Shown here: positions 24,867-33,134 of the stretch, in pieces
How the letters are laid out: each line of letters begins with the position of its first letter
Numbering within the stretch: position 1 is the first letter of the stretch
Assembly: GCF_003112515.1 (NCBI RefSeq)
Contig: NZ_BEVZ01000004.1
Span: 372,001-436,000, forward strand
From: Streptomyces fragilis
Lineage (GTDB): Bacteria > Actinomycetota > Actinomycetes > Streptomycetales > Streptomycetaceae
Reading direction: 5' to 3'
DNA length: 64,000 nucleotides
Translations under genes and position numbers: made by a program
The notes under the pieces: model-generated
Told to the model about the DNA's origin: nothing
Database searches by the model: none
The model's input: the letters and a program-made list of their open reading frames with translations, nothing else

Positions 24867-25687
24867 GCGTTGCCGTCGATGAAGGCGATGCGCGGGCGTG
24901 CGGCCAGGTCCAGCCAGCTGAGCACCTGCTCCATGTCGGTGTCGACGAGGCTGATGTCCGCGTCTCCGGGGGGCACGTGGCCGTGGACGAGGGTGCTCCC
25001 GGGCCCGTCCGTGTCGACGACGATGCCGTAGAGAGGGGTCCTGTCCGTGAGGTCGAGCCCCTGGTAGCTGTTCCCGGTGACGCGCCGGTAGGTGAACGTC
25101 GTCCGGGCAGGGGCCGCGTCGTTGCCGAAGGCGGTGGTGATCCGGTAGGTGCCCTCGGGGACGTCGGCGTCGGACTCCCCCGCGTGTGTGGAGAACGCCT
25201 CGACCCAGACGCCGTCCGCGTCCTTGCTCCAGGCAGTCAGCTTGGGTCCGTTGCCGCGGTTCAGCTGGACGGTGAGCATCTGGGTGGAATCGCCGGGCCG
25301 GGCCTCGGCGGGGAACTGCTCGGCGGACGCCGTCGACTCCTCCGGACCCTCCGCTCCGGCGGAGTCCGACGAGTCGTCGGGACCGGGGCCGGAGCCGGAG
25401 CCCGATCCGTAGTCGTAGTCGTAGTCGTCGTCATCGTCGTAGTCGTTGTGCTGGCTCCCGCCGTGGCCGGAGGTGCCCGAGCAGGACGAGGAACCGCCGG
25501 AGCGGCCCTTGCGCGAGGTGGAGGCGCAACTGTCGCCGCAGGCGGCGGTGAGCAGCACCGTGGAGGCCAGGGCGCAGACCGTCAGGACCGCGCGCACGCG
25601 CAGCAGACGGTGGCGGCGGGCCGCCGGGGCGGGGCCGGCGTCCGCGGTGGGGACGGGTGAGGCGGACGGCAGGCGTTCGGATGACAC
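24857..25687 (-). CDS. L,D-transpeptidase-like lipoprotein lacking the catalytic cysteine
   Basis: A 276-residue protein. An N-terminal lipobox (LLTAAC) predicts a membrane-anchored lipoprotein; an Asp/Tyr/Gly-rich acidic linker follows. The last 170 residues keep the layout of Streptomyces L,D-transpeptidase-type proteins: PEGTYRITTAFG, FTYRRVTGNSY and a C-terminal DMEQVLSWLDLAARPRIAF. Where active enzymes have the HG...GCV motif, this protein has GDADISLVDTD and no cysteine, so no active-site Cys exists for transpeptidation. It could be a peptidoglycan-binding or inactive regulator protein. Confidence in the fold is moderate. Confidence 0.65.
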   Translation of the reverse strand: MSSERLPSASPVPTADAGPAPAARRHRLLRVRAVLTVCALASTVLLTAACGDSCASTSRKGRSGGSSSCSGTSGHGGSQHNDYDDDDDYDYDYGSGSGSGPGPDDSSDSAGAEGPEESTASAEQFPAEARPGDSTQMLTVQLNRGNGPKLTAWSKDADGVWVEAFSTHAGESDADVPEGTYRITTAFGNDAAPARTTFTYRRVTGNSYQGLDLTDRTPLYGIVVDTDGPGSTLVHGHVPPGDADISLVDTDMEQVLSWLDLAARPRIAFIDGNAYP

Positions 25688-25836
25688 GGTGAAGCCTTCT
25701 CGGTCGACGGCGCGCTGACCGACAGCGCACGGCTCACGGCGGACGGGCGGACCGGCGGTGAGGCGGTCGGCCCGTCGAGGGACCCTAGCGAAACGCGGTG
25801 GCCGTCGGGGGGCGAACGGTGCGAACGGGCGGACCG

Positions 25837-25968
25837 TCAGCTCGACGGCTCACTCTCGTCGCACGGCAGGAAGGCCTCGACGCAGCGGCGGTCGCGGCGC
25901 ACCTGGAACGCCGTGGAGACGGCGATCAGCAGGAGTGCGGGGGCCACGGGAATCAGGTAGGGGGCCAT
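25837..25968 (-). CDS. Tiny membrane protein (43 residues)
   Basis: The first half is one hydrophobic helix (YLIPVAPALLLIAVSTAF), followed by a basic stretch and an acidic tail with two cysteines. GGAAGGAGA lies 7 bases before the ATG at 25968, an excellent ribosome-binding site, which supports translation. No family known to me. Too small for confident assignment but unlikely to be random. Confidence 0.55.
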   Translation of the reverse strand: MAPYLIPVAPALLLIAVSTAFQVRRDRRCVEAFLPCDESEPSS

Positions 25969-26100
25969 CGGGGGTCTCCTTCCCTCGCGGGTGTGCGGAG
26001 GCGGGCAGGCTCGGTGGGGGTCGTGGTCGCCGTGCAGCGTGGCACGGGGCACCGACAACCGGTGCGGTCCACACGACGCGGGGGGGGGCTCGGACGAGGG

Positions 26101-26145
26101 CTCCGGTTCCGGACGCCGGCGCACTGCCGGGGTCCGGAACCGGAG
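26101..26145. repeat. Long inverted repeat upstream of the PucR-type gene
   Basis: Perfect 13-bp arms CTCCGGTTCCGGA (26101-26113) and complement (26133-26145), with a 19-base loop that itself contains CCGG-type complementarity. It lies upstream of both flanking genes, so it is more likely a cruciform operator or leader structure than a terminator for a coding transcript. Confidence 0.55.
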
Positions 26146-26199
26146 TCGTCCGCCGTGCTCCCTCCCCCTCATCATGAACTGCGCCGCACATGAGGCGCA

Positions 26200-26214
26200 T
26201 TGCCGGATTCCGGC
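26200..26214. promoter_or_regulatory. 15-bp palindrome upstream of the PucR-type gene
   Basis: TGCCGG-ATT-CCGGCA is a perfect palindrome 67 bases before the start of the PucR-like gene, flanked by GCGCAT and GCG. It is a candidate autoregulatory operator. Confidence 0.5.
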
Positions 26215-26280
26215 AGCGTTGACTAGGGTCAGCCTTCCGGAGCAGCGTCAAGGACGCGTCAAGATTCGGGGGGTGGGGCC

Positions 26281-27360
26281 ATGGCGTCCGGGGTGGAACC
26301 GGCGACGTTCCTGACGGGGTTCGACCGGATGCTCGAGGAGGTCGCGGCCACCGGGCGCCGTCTGAGCCGCGACGAACTGGAGTCACGGCGCGAGTTGGGC
26401 GAGCAGGCCGCCGAGGCGGGGCTGGGGCTGCGCAGGATGGTCAGCGCGCATCTGGCGGCGGCCCGGGAGGCCTGGCCGGCCTCGTCCAACGGGTGGCCGT
26501 CGGGCCGCAGTTCGGCGGACTGCGCACTGGCCGCGGTGCAGCAGGCGGTCGACTCGTTCGCCGAGGGGTACGAGCGGGCGCAGCGGCAGGCCGTCCGCCA
26601 GGAGGAGGCGGCGCGGCGGGAGTTCATCGACGACCTGCTGCTCGGCCGCAGCGACCTGGGCCGGCTGGCCGAGCGCGCCGAGCGGTTCGGGCTGCGGCTG
26701 GCGCGGGCCCACGCGGTGGCGGTGGCCGAGGGGCCGGACACGTACGAGGAGGGCGACGCGGTGCCGCGGCGGGTGGCACGGGCGGTGACCGCGCGGTTCG
26801 ACAGCCGGCGCATCCTGGTCACCACCAAGGAGGGCCGGCTGCTGTGCGTCGCGCCGGGCGACGAGGAGGACGTCCTCAACTGGTTCGCCAAGCAGGCGTA
26901 CGCGGCGACGGACGGCGGGCGGGTCGCGGTGGGGCGGTCCCACGCCGGCCCCGGGGGTGTCGTCCAGTCCTACGAGGAGGCGCTGAGCACCCTGGAGATG
27001 GCCGAGCGGCTGGGGTTCGACGGGCCGGTGCTGAAGGCGGCGGACCTGCTGGTCTACCCGGTGCTGGCCCGGGACCGGCAGGCGCTGGCCGACCTGGTGG
27101 TCAGCGCGCTGGGCCCGCTGCGGGGGGCGCGGGGCGGGGCGCAGCCGCTGCTGGAGACGCTCACGGCGTACTTCGACTCCGGGTGCGTGGCGGCCGAGGC
27201 GGCGCGGCGGCTGTCGCTGAGCGTGCGGGCGTTGACGTACCGCCTGGAGCGGATCCGGAAGCTGACGGGGGCGGACGCGGCGGACCCCGCGCAGCGGTAC
27301 ATGCTGCAGACCGCGGCGATCGGAGCCCGCCTCCTCAACTGGCCCGCCCAGGAACTCTGA
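26281..27360 (+). CDS. PucR-type transcriptional regulator
   Basis: A 359-residue protein. The N-terminal 130 residues are helical and unlike typical PucR sensor domains. A GGDEF-like/CdaR-type region follows (about 140-250, with SYEEALSTLEMAERLGF), and the C-terminus has the PucR HTH_30 motif: LLETLTAYFDSGCVAAEAARRLSLSVRALTYRLERIRKLTG. Members activate or repress catabolic genes (purines, sugars, amino acids). It is divergent from no known target; the upstream palindrome suggests autoregulation. Confidence 0.9.
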   Translation: MASGVEPATFLTGFDRMLEEVAATGRRLSRDELESRRELGEQAAEAGLGLRRMVSAHLAAAREAWPASSNGWPSGRSSADCALAAVQQAVDSFAEGYERAQRQAVRQEEAARREFIDDLLLGRSDLGRLAERAERFGLRLARAHAVAVAEGPDTYEEGDAVPRRVARAVTARFDSRRILVTTKEGRLLCVAPGDEEDVLNWFAKQAYAATDGGRVAVGRSHAGPGGVVQSYEEALSTLEMAERLGFDGPVLKAADLLVYPVLARDRQALADLVVSALGPLRGARGGAQPLLETLTAYFDSGCVAAEAARRLSLSVRALTYRLERIRKLTGADAADPAQRYMLQTAAIGARLLNWPAQEL

Positions 27361-27368
27361 CCCGGGCG

Positions 27369-28391
27369 TCAGGCGGATCGCTTGCGGGAGGCCGTCTTCT
27401 TCGCGGGGGTCTTCTTCGCGGCCGCCTTCTTGCCGGTGCCGGAACTCGTGGACTTCTTGGAGGAGGCGGAGCCCGAACCCCCGGAGCCGGCGCGGGAGGA
27501 GGCCGTCTTCTTGGCGGTGGACTTCTTCGCCGCCGTGGAGGTGGACTTCTTGCCCGAGGTGTCCTTCGGCGTCGTGCGCGACCGGTTCATCTCGCGCACC
27601 TCCGCGCTCTCGCCGCGCGACTCCTGCGCCGCGCGGACGCTGTTCTCCAGCGCGGCCATCAGGTCGAGCACCTTGCCGCCGCCCGCGGGGGCCTCCGGCA
27701 CGGCCGGCGCCTCCTGGCCGGACGCCTTCGCGGCGACCATCTCCTCCACCGCCTCGCGGTACTCGTCGTGCAGGTCGTCCATGTCGACCTCGCCGAGCGT
27801 GTCCATCAGCGCGTCCGCCAGGTCGAGCTCCTGGTCGCGGATCCTGACGTCGCTCTCCGGGGCCACGCCCTCCGGCCGGCGGATCTCGTCGGGCCACAGC
27901 AGGCCGTGCATGACGATCGCCTCCTCCACGACCCGCAGCATCCCCAGCCGCTCCCGCCCGCGCAGGGCGAACTTGGCGATGGCGACCTTGTGGCTGCGCT
28001 TGAGCGCCTCCCGCAGCAGCGTGTACGGCTTGGCGGCCTGCGCGCCGCCGGCCGCGAGGTAGTAGGCGGACTCCATCTGCATGGGGTCGATCCGCTCGGA
28101 CGGCACGAAGGCGACGATCTCGATCGTCTTGGCGGTGGGGATGGGGAGCTGCTGGAGGTCCTCGTCGGTGATGGGGATCATCGAGCCGTCCGACTCCTCG
28201 TACGCCTTGCCGATCTCCGACTGGCTGACCTCCTTGTCCTCCAGCTCGCAGACCTTGCGGTAGCGGATCCGGCCGCCGTCCTCGGTGTGGATCTGCCGGA
28301 AGGAGACGTTGTGGTTCTCGGTCGCGTTCACCAGCTTGATCGGGATGCTGACCAGGCCGAAGGAGATGGCGCCGTTCCAGATCGATCGCAC
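27369..28391 (-). CDS. ku: Ku protein (non-homologous end joining)
   Basis: A 340-residue bacterial Ku homodimer that binds broken DNA ends and recruits LigD. The core starts at VRSIWNGAISFGLVSIPIKLVNAT and includes the usual YLAAGG and KPYTLLREAL segments. The C-terminal 70 residues are a Lys/Thr/Ser-rich tail (KKSTAKK type) like the extended DNA-binding tails of actinobacterial Ku. GTG at 28391 is preferred because GAAAGG is about 9 bases upstream; the GTG at 28400 sits against it. It is divergent from a LigD polymerase domain across 61 bases. Confidence 0.95.
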   Translation of the reverse strand: MRSIWNGAISFGLVSIPIKLVNATENHNVSFRQIHTEDGGRIRYRKVCELEDKEVSQSEIGKAYEESDGSMIPITDEDLQQLPIPTAKTIEIVAFVPSERIDPMQMESAYYLAAGGAQAAKPYTLLREALKRSHKVAIAKFALRGRERLGMLRVVEEAIVMHGLLWPDEIRRPEGVAPESDVRIRDQELDLADALMDTLGEVDMDDLHDEYREAVEEMVAAKASGQEAPAVPEAPAGGGKVLDLMAALENSVRAAQESRGESAEVREMNRSRTTPKDTSGKKSTSTAAKKSTAKKTASSRAGSGGSGSASSKKSTSSGTGKKAAAKKTPAKKTASRKRSA

Positions 28392-28452
28392 GTTCAGCAC
28401 CCTTTCGCCGGAGTTGCACCGTTATGGCCATGATGCGTGGGATTCTCATCGT

Positions 28453-29334
28453 ATGACGCCGATCACAGAGGTGGAGGGGCGAAGGATCCCGCTCTCCAAC
28501 CTGGAGAAGGTGATCCATCCGGAGGACGGCTTCACCAAGGGGGAGCTGCTGCACTACTACGCGACGGCTGCGGGGGCGCTGCTGCCGCACCTGCGGGACC
28601 GGCCGGTGTCCTTCCTGCGGTATCCCGACGGACCGCACGGCCAGGTGTTCTTCTCCAAGAACGTGCCGCCCGGTACGCCCGAGTGGGTCACCACGGCGGA
28701 CGTCCCGCGGTCGGACGGGCCGTCGCGGATGGTGATGGTGCAGGACCTCCCCTCGCTGATGTGGGCGGCGAACCTGGTGACCGAGTTCCACACCCACCAG
28801 TGGCTCGCCGGCGCCCCCGGGGAGGCGGACCGGCTGGTGTTCGACCTGGACCCGGGGCCGCCGGCCGGGCTCGAGGAGTGCTGCGAGGTGGCGCTGTGGC
28901 TGCGGGACCGGCTGGCCGGCGACGGGATCGAGGCGTACCCGAAGACCTCCGGGTCGAAGGGCCTGCACCTGCTGGCGGCGGTGCGGGGCGCGTCGTCCGA
29001 GCGGACCAGCGCGTACGCGAAGGCGCTGGCGGTCGAGGCGGAGGCGGCGATGCCGGGGCTGGTGCTGCACCGGATGACGCGGAGCCTGCGGCCGGGGAAG
29101 GTGTTCGTCGACTGGAGCCAGAACGCGGCGAAGAAGACGACGGCCACGCCGTACACGGTGCGGGCGCGGCCCACGGCGGCGGTGTCGGCGCCGGTGTCCT
29201 GGGAGGAGGTCGCCTCCGGCGCCCCGGAGCGCCTGACCCTGCGTGCCCCGGACGTCCTGGCCCGCCTGGCCCGTGACGGCGACCTCATGGCGGCCCTCCT
29301 GGACCCGGCCCGGTCCACCCCCCTGCCGGACTGA
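28453..29334 (+). CDS. Stand-alone LigD polymerase domain (archaeo-eukaryotic primase type)
   Basis: A 293-residue protein of the LigD PolDom family, which adds nucleotides during NHEJ gap filling. The conserved LSNLEKV, the catalytic D131-L-D133 (VFDLDPGPP), a conserved K-T-S-G-S-K-G-L-H motif and the late DWSQN segment are all present. No ligase or nuclease domain is attached, so it must act with a separate ligase. Starts at ATG 28453, 61 bases from divergent ku. Confidence 0.93.
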   Translation: MTPITEVEGRRIPLSNLEKVIHPEDGFTKGELLHYYATAAGALLPHLRDRPVSFLRYPDGPHGQVFFSKNVPPGTPEWVTTADVPRSDGPSRMVMVQDLPSLMWAANLVTEFHTHQWLAGAPGEADRLVFDLDPGPPAGLEECCEVALWLRDRLAGDGIEAYPKTSGSKGLHLLAAVRGASSERTSAYAKALAVEAEAAMPGLVLHRMTRSLRPGKVFVDWSQNAAKKTTATPYTVRARPTAAVSAPVSWEEVASGAPERLTLRAPDVLARLARDGDLMAALLDPARSTPLPD

Positions 29335-29527
29335 TGCCGGACTGACCCACAGGTGCGCGGCGCGCACGTCGAAGGCTCCGGAACCGGACCGCTCCGCGGT
29401 GCCTCGTCCCCGTGCCTCACCGTCCGGACCGCTCGCGGCACCCGGACGGCGCTGCACGGCGCGCCGGGAGCACCCCGGCGTGCCTAGCGTGGCAGCACGT
29501 AACGGGTCCGACACACCGGAGGTCAGC

Positions 29528-29893
29528 ATGGCCCTGCGCCGTTTCCTGTCCCGCGTCGCCATGGGCGCCGCCGCCACCGCCCTGCTCTGCGCCGGGGCCG
29601 CGCCCGCCGTCGCCGGGCAGAGCCACCCCAACCCGCCGGAGGAGCGGTTCTACCAGGGCGTCGTCACCGCCCGCGGCGGCCTCCAGCTGCACACCTCGCC
29701 CACCCGGGGCAGCGAGGTGATCGGCTTCGCCCCCCAGGGGGCGGTGGTCAGCATCTTCTGCAAGACGCCCGGCGAGACCGTCGACGGCAACCCGCTGTGG
29801 TACCTGCTCGCCGACGGAACCTGGGCCTGGGGACCCGCCCGGTACATCGACAACATCGGCCCCGCCCCCCGCTGGTGCGGCCCGACGCACTGA
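29528..29893 (+). CDS. Secreted SH3-like protein
   Basis: A 121-residue protein with a signal peptide (about 1-29, AAPAVAG) and a single bacterial SH3-like domain (about 42-115: VVTARGGLQLHTSPTRGSEVIGFAPQGAVVSIFCKTPGETVDGNPLWYLLADGTWAWGPARYIDN), typical of cell-wall binding modules. Two cysteines (FCKT and WCGP) could form a disulfide. GGAGG lies 7 bases before the ATG. Similar short Streptomyces proteins are exported. Confidence 0.85.
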   Translation: MALRRFLSRVAMGAAATALLCAGAAPAVAGQSHPNPPEERFYQGVVTARGGLQLHTSPTRGSEVIGFAPQGAVVSIFCKTPGETVDGNPLWYLLADGTWAWGPARYIDNIGPAPRWCGPTH

Positions 29894-29922
29894 CATAACG
29901 GGACATCACGGCCCACGCTTGC

Positions 29923-29928
29923 TACGTT
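29923..29928 (+). promoter_or_regulatory. -10 hexamer of the SEDS gene
   Basis: TACGTT, 7 bases before the ATG at 29936, with no ribosome-binding site; consistent with a leaderless operon. Confidence 0.45.
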
Positions 29929-29935
29929 CCGACCC

Positions 29936-31492
29936 ATGACCACCCAGGCCACGCGGGACTGGAAGGCGGCCGGGCCCACGCCCGCCGTGGCGACACCCGT
30001 CAGCCGCCGGGGCGCGGAGCTCGCCCTGATCGTCCTCGCCGTGTTCCTCTCCGTGTACGGCTACTGCGCCGTCGGCCTGGCCCGCACCGGTCACGTCCCG
30101 CCCGACGCCGTCCGTCACGGCGCCGGGCTCGGGGCGCTGGCCCTGGCCGCGCACGTCGTGGTGCGGCTGCGGGCGCCCCTCGCGGACCCGCTGCCGCTGC
30201 CCGTCGCCGTGCTGCTGAACGGCCTGGGCCTGGTGCTGATCCACCGCCTGGACCTGGAGACCCCGGGCGAGCGGGCCGCGCCCGCGCAGCTGCTGTGGTC
30301 GACGCTGGGGGCCGGGCTGTTCATCACCGTGGTGTGGCTGCTGCGCGACCACCGGGCGCTGCGGCGGGCCACCCGGGCCTGCGGGATCGCCGCGACGGTG
30401 CTGCTGGTGCTGCCGGTGTTCTTCCCCGCGGTCAACGGCGCCCGGATCTGGATCCGGGTGGCCGGCTTCTCGCTGCAGCCCGCCGAGTTCGCCAAGGTGC
30501 TGCTGGTGGTGTTCTTCGCCGGGCACCTGGCCGCGCACCGGAAGGCGCTCGCCGGGGCCGGCCGCCGCGCCTGGGGACCCGTGGTGGCGATCTGGCTGCT
30601 GAGCATCGGCGTCCTCGTCCTGGAGCGGGACCTGGGCACCTCGCTGCTGTTCTTCGCCCTGTTCGTGATCCTCCTCTACGTCGCCACCGGCCGCCTCGGC
30701 TGGATCGCGCTGGGGCTGGTGCTGCTGTCGGCCGCCGCGACGGCCGTGGCGCGGATCGAGCCGCACGTGCGCGGGCGGGTGGCGGACTGGCTGGACCCGT
30801 TCGCCTCGGTGGAGGCGGGGCTGGGCGCCGGGCAGCTCGCCCAGTCGCTCTTCGCGTTCGCGGCGGGCGGGCTGTTCGGGGAGGGGCTGGGCCAGGGGCA
30901 GTCGGTGCTGATCGGCTTCGCCGCCAAGTCGGACTTCATCCTGGCCACCGCCGGTGAGGAGCTCGGCCTGGCCGGGCTGGGCGCCGTCATCGTGCTGTAC
31001 GCGCTGCTGGTCGAACGCGGCTACCGGGCCGCCCTGTCGACGCCGGACCGGTTCGGACGGCTGCTGGCGGTGGGGCTGGCCTCGCTGATCGCCGTCCAGG
31101 TGTTCGTGATCGCGGGCGGGGTGACCGGGCTGATCCCGCTGACCGGGATGGCGATGCCGTTCCTCGCGCAGGGCGGGTCCTCGGTGGTCACCAACTGGGT
31201 GATCGTCGCCCTGCTGGTCCGGCTCGGCGACGCGGCGGCCCGGCACGAGGCGGGCGACCCGGACGCGGCGGACGACCCGGACGCAGCGGACGACCCGGAC
31301 GAGGCAGGCGCCCCGGGCACGGTGGACGCCCCGGGCACGGCGGACGGCGCGAACGGCCCGGTCGCCGGCGCGGACCGGGCGGACGGCGCGAACGGCCCGG
31401 CGGACCCGGCCGCCGGGCGGGGCCGGACCCCCGTGCACGGCGTCGAGGCACCCCGCGGGGACGCGGGACACCTGGAAGGGCGGCCGTCGTGA
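29936..31492 (+). CDS. SEDS family peptidoglycan glycosyltransferase (FtsW/RodA/SpoVE)
   Basis: A 518-residue multipass protein that polymerises lipid II together with its cognate PBP2. The SEDS signatures are present: the NGARIWI region, PAEFAKVLLV, the late GLGxGQS-type loop (GEGLGQGQSVLIGFAAKSDFI) and the end GLIPLTGMAMPFLAQGGSS. The C-terminal about 95 residues are cytosolic, Asp/Ala/Pro-rich, with repeated DDPDAADDPD and DGANGP units. The stop overlaps the PBP gene by 4 bases (GTGA), so the two are coupled. Streptomyces has several such pairs; the specific cell-division or sporulation role is unknown. Confidence 0.94.
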   Translation: MTTQATRDWKAAGPTPAVATPVSRRGAELALIVLAVFLSVYGYCAVGLARTGHVPPDAVRHGAGLGALALAAHVVVRLRAPLADPLPLPVAVLLNGLGLVLIHRLDLETPGERAAPAQLLWSTLGAGLFITVVWLLRDHRALRRATRACGIAATVLLVLPVFFPAVNGARIWIRVAGFSLQPAEFAKVLLVVFFAGHLAAHRKALAGAGRRAWGPVVAIWLLSIGVLVLERDLGTSLLFFALFVILLYVATGRLGWIALGLVLLSAAATAVARIEPHVRGRVADWLDPFASVEAGLGAGQLAQSLFAFAAGGLFGEGLGQGQSVLIGFAAKSDFILATAGEELGLAGLGAVIVLYALLVERGYRAALSTPDRFGRLLAVGLASLIAVQVFVIAGGVTGLIPLTGMAMPFLAQGGSSVVTNWVIVALLVRLGDAAARHEAGDPDAADDPDAADDPDEAGAPGTVDAPGTADGANGPVAGADRADGANGPADPAAGRGRTPVHGVEAPRGDAGHLEGRPS

Positions 31493-32940
31493 CCCGGACC
31501 GTGCGCCACGCCGGAGCGTTCTGCCTGCTGCTGCTCGCCGCGCTGCTGGTGAACGCGGCGCGGGTGCAACTGGTCGAGGGCGGGACGTACGAGCGCAACC
31601 CGGCCAACCGGCGGGCCGACATCGACCGCTACCACCACCCGCGCGGCGACATCCTGGTCGGCGACCGCCCGGTGACCGGCTCGGTCGACACCGGCGGGCG
31701 GCTGCGGCACGAACGCACCTACGCCGACGGCCCGTTGTACGCGCCCGTCACCGGCTTCGCCTCGCAGGCGTACGGCACCACCCTGCTGGAGCACGCCGAG
31801 GACGACGTCCTCACCGGCCGCCACCCCCTGCTCTCCGCGCTCCCCCTGCTGGGCGGCCCGGCCGGCACCGGCGGCGACGTGCTCACCACCGTGCAGCCCC
31901 AGGCGCAGCGGGCCGCGTTCGACGGGCTGGGCGGCCGGAAGGGCGCGGTGGTGGCGCTGGAGCCGGCCACCGGGCGCATCCTGGCGATGGTCTCCACCCC
32001 CTCCTACGACCCGGCCGACCTGTCCGGCAACGGCCCGTCCTCGGCGCGGGCCTGGCGCCGGCTGCTGGCGGACCCCGACCAGCCGATGCTGAACCGGGCG
32101 GTGCGGCAGACCTATCCCCCGGGCTCCACCTTCAAGGTGGTCACCGCGGCCGCCGCGCTGGAGGCCCGGGTGGTGCGCGACCTGGACCAGCGGGTGGGCG
32201 AGCCGGGCCCGTACCGGCTGCCGGGCACGGACACCGAGCTGGCCGACGAGCGGGCGGAATGCGGCGGCGCCACCCTGCGGCAGGCCTTCGAGTGGTCCTG
32301 CAACACGGTCTTCGCGCGGCTGGGCGTCCGGGTGGGCGCGGAGCGGATGGCCCGCACGGCACGGGCGTTCGGCTTCAACGACGACGGGCTGCGGATCCCG
32401 TTCGGGGTGGCCCCCTCCACCTTCGACCCGCACGTCGACCCGGCGCAGCTGGCGCTGTCGTCGATCGGGCAGTACAACACCCGCGCCACGCCGCTGCAGA
32501 TGGCGCGGGTCGCGGCGGTGGTGGCCGGGGGCGGGATGACGCGGACCCCGTACCTGGTGGAGCGGACGACCACCGACCGGGGCACGACGATCGGCCGGGC
32601 CGGTCCGCGGGGGCTGCGGCAGGTGGTGCGGCCGGCGACGGCACGACTGCTGCGGGAGCTGATGACCGGGGTCGTCACCGACGGCACCGGGGGCCAGGCG
32701 GCGATCCCGGGCGCGGTGGTGGGCGGCAAGACGGGGACCGCGCAGCACGGGGTGGGGAACGCGGGGACGCCGTACGCGTGGTTCGTGTCCTGGGCGCGGG
32801 CGGAGCGGGAACTGGAGCCGCGGGTCGCGGTGGCGGTGGTCGTCGAGGACGCGGCGGCGGACCGGGGGGACATCACCGGGGGCGACGTCGCGGCGCCCGT
32901 GGCCCGCGCGGTGATGCGGGCGGCCCTCGCCGCGCCCTGA
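31489..32940 (+). CDS. Class B penicillin-binding protein (transpeptidase)
   Basis: A 483-residue PBP2-type transpeptidase that cross-links peptidoglycan outside the membrane. One N-terminal membrane helix (about 8-27) is followed by a short dimerisation region. The catalytic motifs are S213-T-F-K216, S270-C-N272 and K414-T-G416. It is translationally coupled to the SEDS gene upstream. Beta-lactams would acylate Ser213. It is shorter than FtsI or PBP2 of rod-shaped bacteria and lacks PASTA domains, as is usual for this actinobacterial subfamily. Confidence 0.95.
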   Translation: MTRTVRHAGAFCLLLLAALLVNAARVQLVEGGTYERNPANRRADIDRYHHPRGDILVGDRPVTGSVDTGGRLRHERTYADGPLYAPVTGFASQAYGTTLLEHAEDDVLTGRHPLLSALPLLGGPAGTGGDVLTTVQPQAQRAAFDGLGGRKGAVVALEPATGRILAMVSTPSYDPADLSGNGPSSARAWRRLLADPDQPMLNRAVRQTYPPGSTFKVVTAAAALEARVVRDLDQRVGEPGPYRLPGTDTELADERAECGGATLRQAFEWSCNTVFARLGVRVGAERMARTARAFGFNDDGLRIPFGVAPSTFDPHVDPAQLALSSIGQYNTRATPLQMARVAAVVAGGGMTRTPYLVERTTTDRGTTIGRAGPRGLRQVVRPATARLLRELMTGVVTDGTGGQAAIPGAVVGGKTGTAQHGVGNAGTPYAWFVSWARAERELEPRVAVAVVVEDAAADRGDITGGDVAAPVARAVMRAALAAP

Positions 32941-33134
32941 CCCGAAGCCGGTCGCCGGCGGGGCGGGCCGAGGTGGGTCGGGCCGGGCGGGTCCGGCCGG
33001 GCGGGTCGGGCGGCGGGGCGCGGCGACATGGACATTCGGTGACTGGTGCCGCCCAGGGGATTGACGCGCTTGCTGACACGGAGTCTCATAAGGGTGTACC
33101 CGACGGTAACACTCGCACGACGAGGTGGAGAGCC

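Larger units (their letters stand above)
25969..26280. other. Divergent intergenic region with two inverted repeats
   Basis: 312 bases between the 43-residue gene and the PucR-type gene. It carries the large 13-bp inverted repeat (26101-26145), a looser TGCGCC/GGCGCA pair, and the 15-bp perfect palindrome (26200-26214). No gene is evident. Confidence 0.6.

Noticed and set aside
26383..29631. 1082-residue minus-strand open frame over the PucR, Ku and LigD genes
   Set aside because: Runs through three recognisable genes in other frames and has no domain.
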